Positions 33,038 to 35,781 of a stretch of 35,781 nucleotides of DNA are shown here, in pieces. Source of the stretch: AA29 sp041481445 (GTDB lineage: Bacteria > Acidobacteriota > Vicinamibacteria > Fen-336); NCBI GenBank assembly GCA_041481445.1, contig JBGPBV010000065.1, positions 1 through 35,781 on the forward strand, read 5' to 3'. The stretch's first letter is position 1, and every line of letters begins with the position of its first letter. The translations under genes and the position numbers were made by a program. The notes beneath the pieces are model-generated. The model worked only from the letters and a program-made list of their open reading frames with translations, had not been told where the DNA came from and did not search any database.

Positions 33038-33447
33038 GCGGCCGCCGCCCCTCCGCCGCCGGGCTGCGCGAGCTGGCCCTCCTGGCCACGCGTGCGCGTC
33101 TCCGGGCCGCCGCCCCCTTCTCGCGCTTCAAGGTCGGCGCCGCCCTGCGCACGCGCGCGGGCGAGGTGGTCACCGGCTGCAACGTGGAGAGCGCGTCCTA
33201 CGGGCTCACCATGTGCGCGGAGCGCGTGGCCATCTTCAAGGCCGTCTCCGAGGGCCTGCGCGAGTTCGACGCGGTGGCGGTGGTGGCGGACTCCCCTCGC
33301 CTCACCGCGCCCTGCGGCGCCTGCCGCCAGGTGCTGTGGGAGTTCGCGGGGGACCTCTGGGTGCACGTCGTGAACCTGCACGGCCGCGCGCGCACGCTTC
33401 GTCTCTCGGAGCTCCTGCCGCTGCCCTTCGACGCGAGGAATCTGTGA
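33034..33447 (+). CDS. cdd: Cytidine deaminase
   Basis: A 137-residue tetrameric-type cytidine deaminase (cytidine to uridine). The zinc site is Cys61, Cys94 and Cys97 with catalytic Glu63, in TMCAERVA and PCGACRQVLWEF. The substrate-binding GCNVESASYG precedes it, and FSRFKVGAAL is the usual N-terminal motif. The GTG start overlaps the PNP stop (GTGA), and the stop overlaps the next GTG the same way. It feeds uridine to the upstream pyrimidine-nucleoside phosphorylase. Confidence 0.95.
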   Translation: MSGRRPSAAGLRELALLATRARLRAAAPFSRFKVGAALRTRAGEVVTGCNVESASYGLTMCAERVAIFKAVSEGLREFDAVAVVADSPRLTAPCGACRQVLWEFAGDLWVHVVNLHGRARTLRLSELLPLPFDARNL

Positions 33448-34844
33448 AGGGACTCTTTCCCTGCGCGGCGGCGGCGGCAGCCTCCCTGACCGCGGGCCTC
33501 GCCGTCGCCCAGCCGAAGACGGTGGACCTCGTGGTCCGGCATGGGACGGTGGTGACGGTGGACGCCGCGCACCGCGTGATCCCGGAGGGGGCGTTGGCCA
33601 TCGACGGGGGCGCGATCGCCGCGGTGGGACCGGCGGTGGAGATCGAGAAGGCCTACCGCGGGCGCGACGTGCTCGACGCCAAGGGCGGCATCGTGATCCC
33701 CGGCCTCATCAACGCCCACGGGCACGCGCCGATGGTCCTCTTCCGCGGCGTGGCCGACGACCTGCGCCTGATGGACTGGCTCCACAACTACATCTTCCCG
33801 GCCGAGGCCAGGAACGTCTCCGCGTCCTTCGTGAAGGCGGCGACGCGGCTGGCCGCTCTCGAGATGATCCGCTCCGGCACCACCACCTTCGTCGACATGT
33901 ACTACTTCGAGGACCAGGTGGCGGAGGCGGCCAAGGAGGCGGGCATCCGCGGTGTGCTGGGCTCGACCCTCATCGAGGTCCCGGGAGGCGCCCCGGACGC
34001 GAGGACCATCCCCGACGCGCTGGCGCGCGCCGATCGGTTCCTGAAGCGCTGGACGGGCGACCCGCTGGTCGTGCCCGCCGTCGCCCCGCATTCCGCCTAC
34101 CTGTGCTCGCCGGAGACCCTGAAACAGGCGCGCGCGCTCGCCGACCGCTACCGCGCGCCCCTCCTCATCCACATCTCGGAGGTCGCGGACGAGGTCAAGA
34201 CGATCAAGGAGCGCTACGGAAAGACCTCCACCGAGCACCTGCGGGACCTCGGCTTCCTCCGCAAGGGCGTGCTGGGCGCGCACGGGGTCTGGCTCACGGA
34301 GAGCGACCGCGCGATCCTGAAGGCGGCCGAGGTCGGCATCTGTCATTGCCCGCAGAGCAACATGAAGCTCTCCTCGGGAGCGGCTCCGGTGGCGGCCATG
34401 CTGAAGGAAGGGATCCGGCTGGGCCTGGGCACGGACGGCGCGGCCAGCAACAACGACCTCGACATGTTCGAGGAGATGGACTCGGCGGCCCTGCTCGCCA
34501 AGCACGCGACGGGGGACCCCACGGCGGCGCCCGCCCCCGCCGTGCTCGAGATGGCCACGCTGGGCGGGGCGCGCGCGCTGGGGATGGAGGACCGCCTGGG
34601 CTCGCTGGAGCCGGGCAAGCGGGCGGACCTCGTGGTGGTCTCGACGGCGGCCGCGCGGATGCATCCGCTCTACGATCCGATCTCCCATCTCGTCTACGTG
34701 GCCAAGGGCGCCGACGTGAGCGACGTCGTCATCGAGGGCCGCCCGGTCCTGCGCGATCGCATTGTCCTCACCCTGGATGAGGCCGCCGTCATCCGGGAGG
34801 CGGAAGCGCTGCGCGGCCAGGTCGTCGAGAGCGTCAAGAGATGA
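33444..34844 (+). CDS. Exported amidohydrolase, MTA/SAH-deaminase-like
   Basis: A 466-residue metal-dependent amidohydrolase of the MtaD/SsnA/TrzN group. Metal and catalytic residues are all in place: His92 and His94 (NAHGHAPM), His216 (APHSAY), His243 and Glu246 (HISE), His280 (GAHGVW) and Asp331 (GTDGAASNN). These match 5-methylthioadenosine/S-adenosylhomocysteine deaminases, so an adenosine-type nucleoside is the likely substrate. Residues 1-22 (MKGLFPCAAAAAASLTAGLAVAQ) look like a Sec signal peptide, unusual for this cytoplasmic family. The GTG start overlaps the cdd stop by four bases, and the stop overlaps the murQ ATG by four. Confidence 0.9.
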   Translation: MKGLFPCAAAAAASLTAGLAVAQPKTVDLVVRHGTVVTVDAAHRVIPEGALAIDGGAIAAVGPAVEIEKAYRGRDVLDAKGGIVIPGLINAHGHAPMVLFRGVADDLRLMDWLHNYIFPAEARNVSASFVKAATRLAALEMIRSGTTTFVDMYYFEDQVAEAAKEAGIRGVLGSTLIEVPGGAPDARTIPDALARADRFLKRWTGDPLVVPAVAPHSAYLCSPETLKQARALADRYRAPLLIHISEVADEVKTIKERYGKTSTEHLRDLGFLRKGVLGAHGVWLTESDRAILKAAEVGICHCPQSNMKLSSGAAPVAAMLKEGIRLGLGTDGAASNNDLDMFEEMDSAALLAKHATGDPTAAPAPAVLEMATLGGARALGMEDRLGSLEPGKRADLVVVSTAAARMHPLYDPISHLVYVAKGADVSDVVIEGRPVLRDRIVLTLDEAAVIREAEALRGQVVESVKR

Positions 34845-35781
34845 CGGCGCGCCGCTCGCGCCCGGCGCGGCCGGCCGCGCGCGGCGCCCGCGGGTCCTCG
34901 TCGACCTGGGCCGGGCTTCCCACCGAGAGCGGCAACCCGCGCAGCGCGAAGCTCGACACGATGCCCACGCCGCGCGTGGTCGCGCTGCTCCTGGACGAGG
35001 ACCGGCGGGCGCTGGTGGCGGCGGCGGCCCAGCGGGCGCCCATCGCCCGGGCGGCCGTGATGGTCGCGGAGGCCCTCGAGCGCGGCGGCCGCGCGGTGTT
35101 CCTCGGCGCCGGCACCAGCGGGCGGCTGGGCGTGCTCGAGGCCGCGGAGTGCCCGCCCACCTTCGGCGTCGCCTACGAGACGGTGCACGGGATCATGGCC
35201 GGCGGTGACGGCGCGGTCTTCCGTGCCGTGGAGGGTGCGGAGGACCGGGCCGACCAGGGACGCGAGGAGGCGTCGCGCCTCGGGGCGGGCGACGTCCTCG
35301 TCGGCATCTCCGCCAGCTCGGTCACGCCCTACGTGCGCGGGGCGCTGGAGACGGCGCGGGCGCGCCGCCTGCGCACCGTGCTCGTGACCTGCGCGCCCCG
35401 GCCCGGATTGCGCGCGCTGGCCGACGTGGTGATCGCGATCCGTACCGGGCCCGAGGTGCTGACCGGATCCACCCGCCTCAAGGCGGGCTCCGCGACCAAG
35501 GCCGTGCTGAACGCGATCACGACCGCGGCCATGGTCCGCCTGGGCAAGGCCTACGGGAACCTGATGGTGGACCTGCGGCCCACCAACGCCAAGCTCAGGG
35601 ACCGCGCGCGCCGGATCATCATGGATGCGGGTGAGGTGTCGCCTGAGCGCGCGGAGGCGCTCCTGGCGGAGGCCGGCGGCGAGGTCAAGACCGCGATCGT
35701 GATGGCGCGGCTCGGCCTCGGCGCGACGGCGGCCCGGGATGCCCTCGCCCGCGCTCGCGGTCACGTGCGGGCCGCGCTGCG
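34841..35781 (+). CDS. murQ: N-acetylmuramic acid 6-phosphate etherase, 3' end cut by the window
   Basis: At least 313 residues of MurQ, which cleaves the lactyl ether of MurNAc-6-phosphate to give GlcNAc-6-phosphate in cell-wall recycling. The SIS fold is clear: LPTESGNPRSAKLD, VFLGAGTSGRLGVLEAAECPPTFG, AVEGAED, GPEVLTGSTRLKAGSATK and YGNLMVDLRPTNAKL. Both catalytic Glu positions (in AAECPPT and VEGAED) are kept. The usual ASGRTPYV is ASSVTPYV here, a change in a conserved sugar-phosphate loop. The N-terminus has an extra Arg/Ala-rich stretch of about 25 residues. The ATG overlaps the amidohydrolase stop (ATGA). The frame is open to the right edge. Confidence 0.93.
   Translation, partial: MTARRSRPARPAARGARGSSSTWAGLPTESGNPRSAKLDTMPTPRVVALLLDEDRRALVAAAAQRAPIARAAVMVAEALERGGRAVFLGAGTSGRLGVLEAAECPPTFGVAYETVHGIMAGGDGAVFRAVEGAEDRADQGREEASRLGAGDVLVGISASSVTPYVRGALETARARRLRTVLVTCAPRPGLRALADVVIAIRTGPEVLTGSTRLKAGSATKAVLNAITTAAMVRLGKAYGNLMVDLRPTNAKLRDRARRIIMDAGEVSPERAEALLAEAGGEVKTAIVMARLGLGATAARDALARARGHVRAAL

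Overview
The window is about 70% GC with very high third-position GC and dense gene packing, so stop and start codons of neighbours often overlap. The gene content points to a member of the Acidobacteriota or a close relative: an Oar-type TonB-dependent receptor with an N-terminal carboxypeptidase-regulatory domain, FG-GAP/CRTAC proteins with C-terminal ASPIC/UnbV domains alternating with TPR proteins, and a Ser/Thr kinase fused to TolB-like and TPR regions. This placement is inference from gene families; there is no rRNA or phylogenetic marker.

Bases 1-3.6 kb: a truncated secreted repeat protein (minus strand) is divergent from a strong sigma70-type promoter that reads a 122-residue RiPP precursor. 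The precursor has a nitrile-hydratase-like leader (NHLP) ending in Ala-Gly-Gly and a 14-residue core WSVCCCSSTPCCCC. About 260 bp downstream lies a two-gene ABC-2 exporter, then a small 4-TM protein on the minus strand. No cyclodehydratase, lanthionine synthetase, radical SAM enzyme or C39 protease is in the window.

Bases 3.7-17.7 kb: this segment is bounded by an 89-bp direct repeat (85/89 identical) made of the 3' half of the initiator tRNA gene plus its terminator. The intact tRNA-fMet is at the right end (17658-17734, minus) and a 3'-half copy is at 3756-3800. A third, decayed 3' fragment is at 1234-1263. All three copies break at the same base, the first base of the anticodon loop, which looks like repeated integration at tRNA-fMet. 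Between the copies lie a small Tat-signal protein and an amidase, an S9 peptidase, a GntR/FCD regulator behind phased GGTATAC boxes, an Oar-like receptor, and a translationally coupled CRTAC-TPR-TPR-CRTAC operon. Together they resemble a peptide or amide scavenging and outer-membrane uptake locus.

Bases 18-22.1 kb: a small zinc-ribbon protein and a histone-H1-like Lys/Ala/Arg-rich protein with a strong terminator, then a minus-strand operon queF, proline dehydrogenase and two zinc-dependent alcohol dehydrogenases. The queF operon diverges from the next gene across a short symmetric promoter that may give leaderless mRNAs on both sides.

Bases 22.1-29.3 kb: signalling genes. These are a zinc ribbon-PrsW protease-FHA fusion, a zinc ribbon-Ser/Thr kinase-TolB-TPR protein, a lipoprotein, and on the minus strand a WYL regulator overlapping a degenerate GGDEF-EAL protein.

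Bases 29.3-35.8 kb: a small zinc-binding protein followed by a nucleoside salvage operon: pyrimidine-nucleoside phosphorylase, CNT nucleoside transporter, purine nucleoside phosphorylase, cytidine deaminase, an MTA/SAH-deaminase-like amidohydrolase with a signal peptide, and a truncated murQ. The last five genes are joined by 4-base start/stop overlaps. The operon suits an organism that recycles nucleosides and cell-wall sugars from its surroundings.
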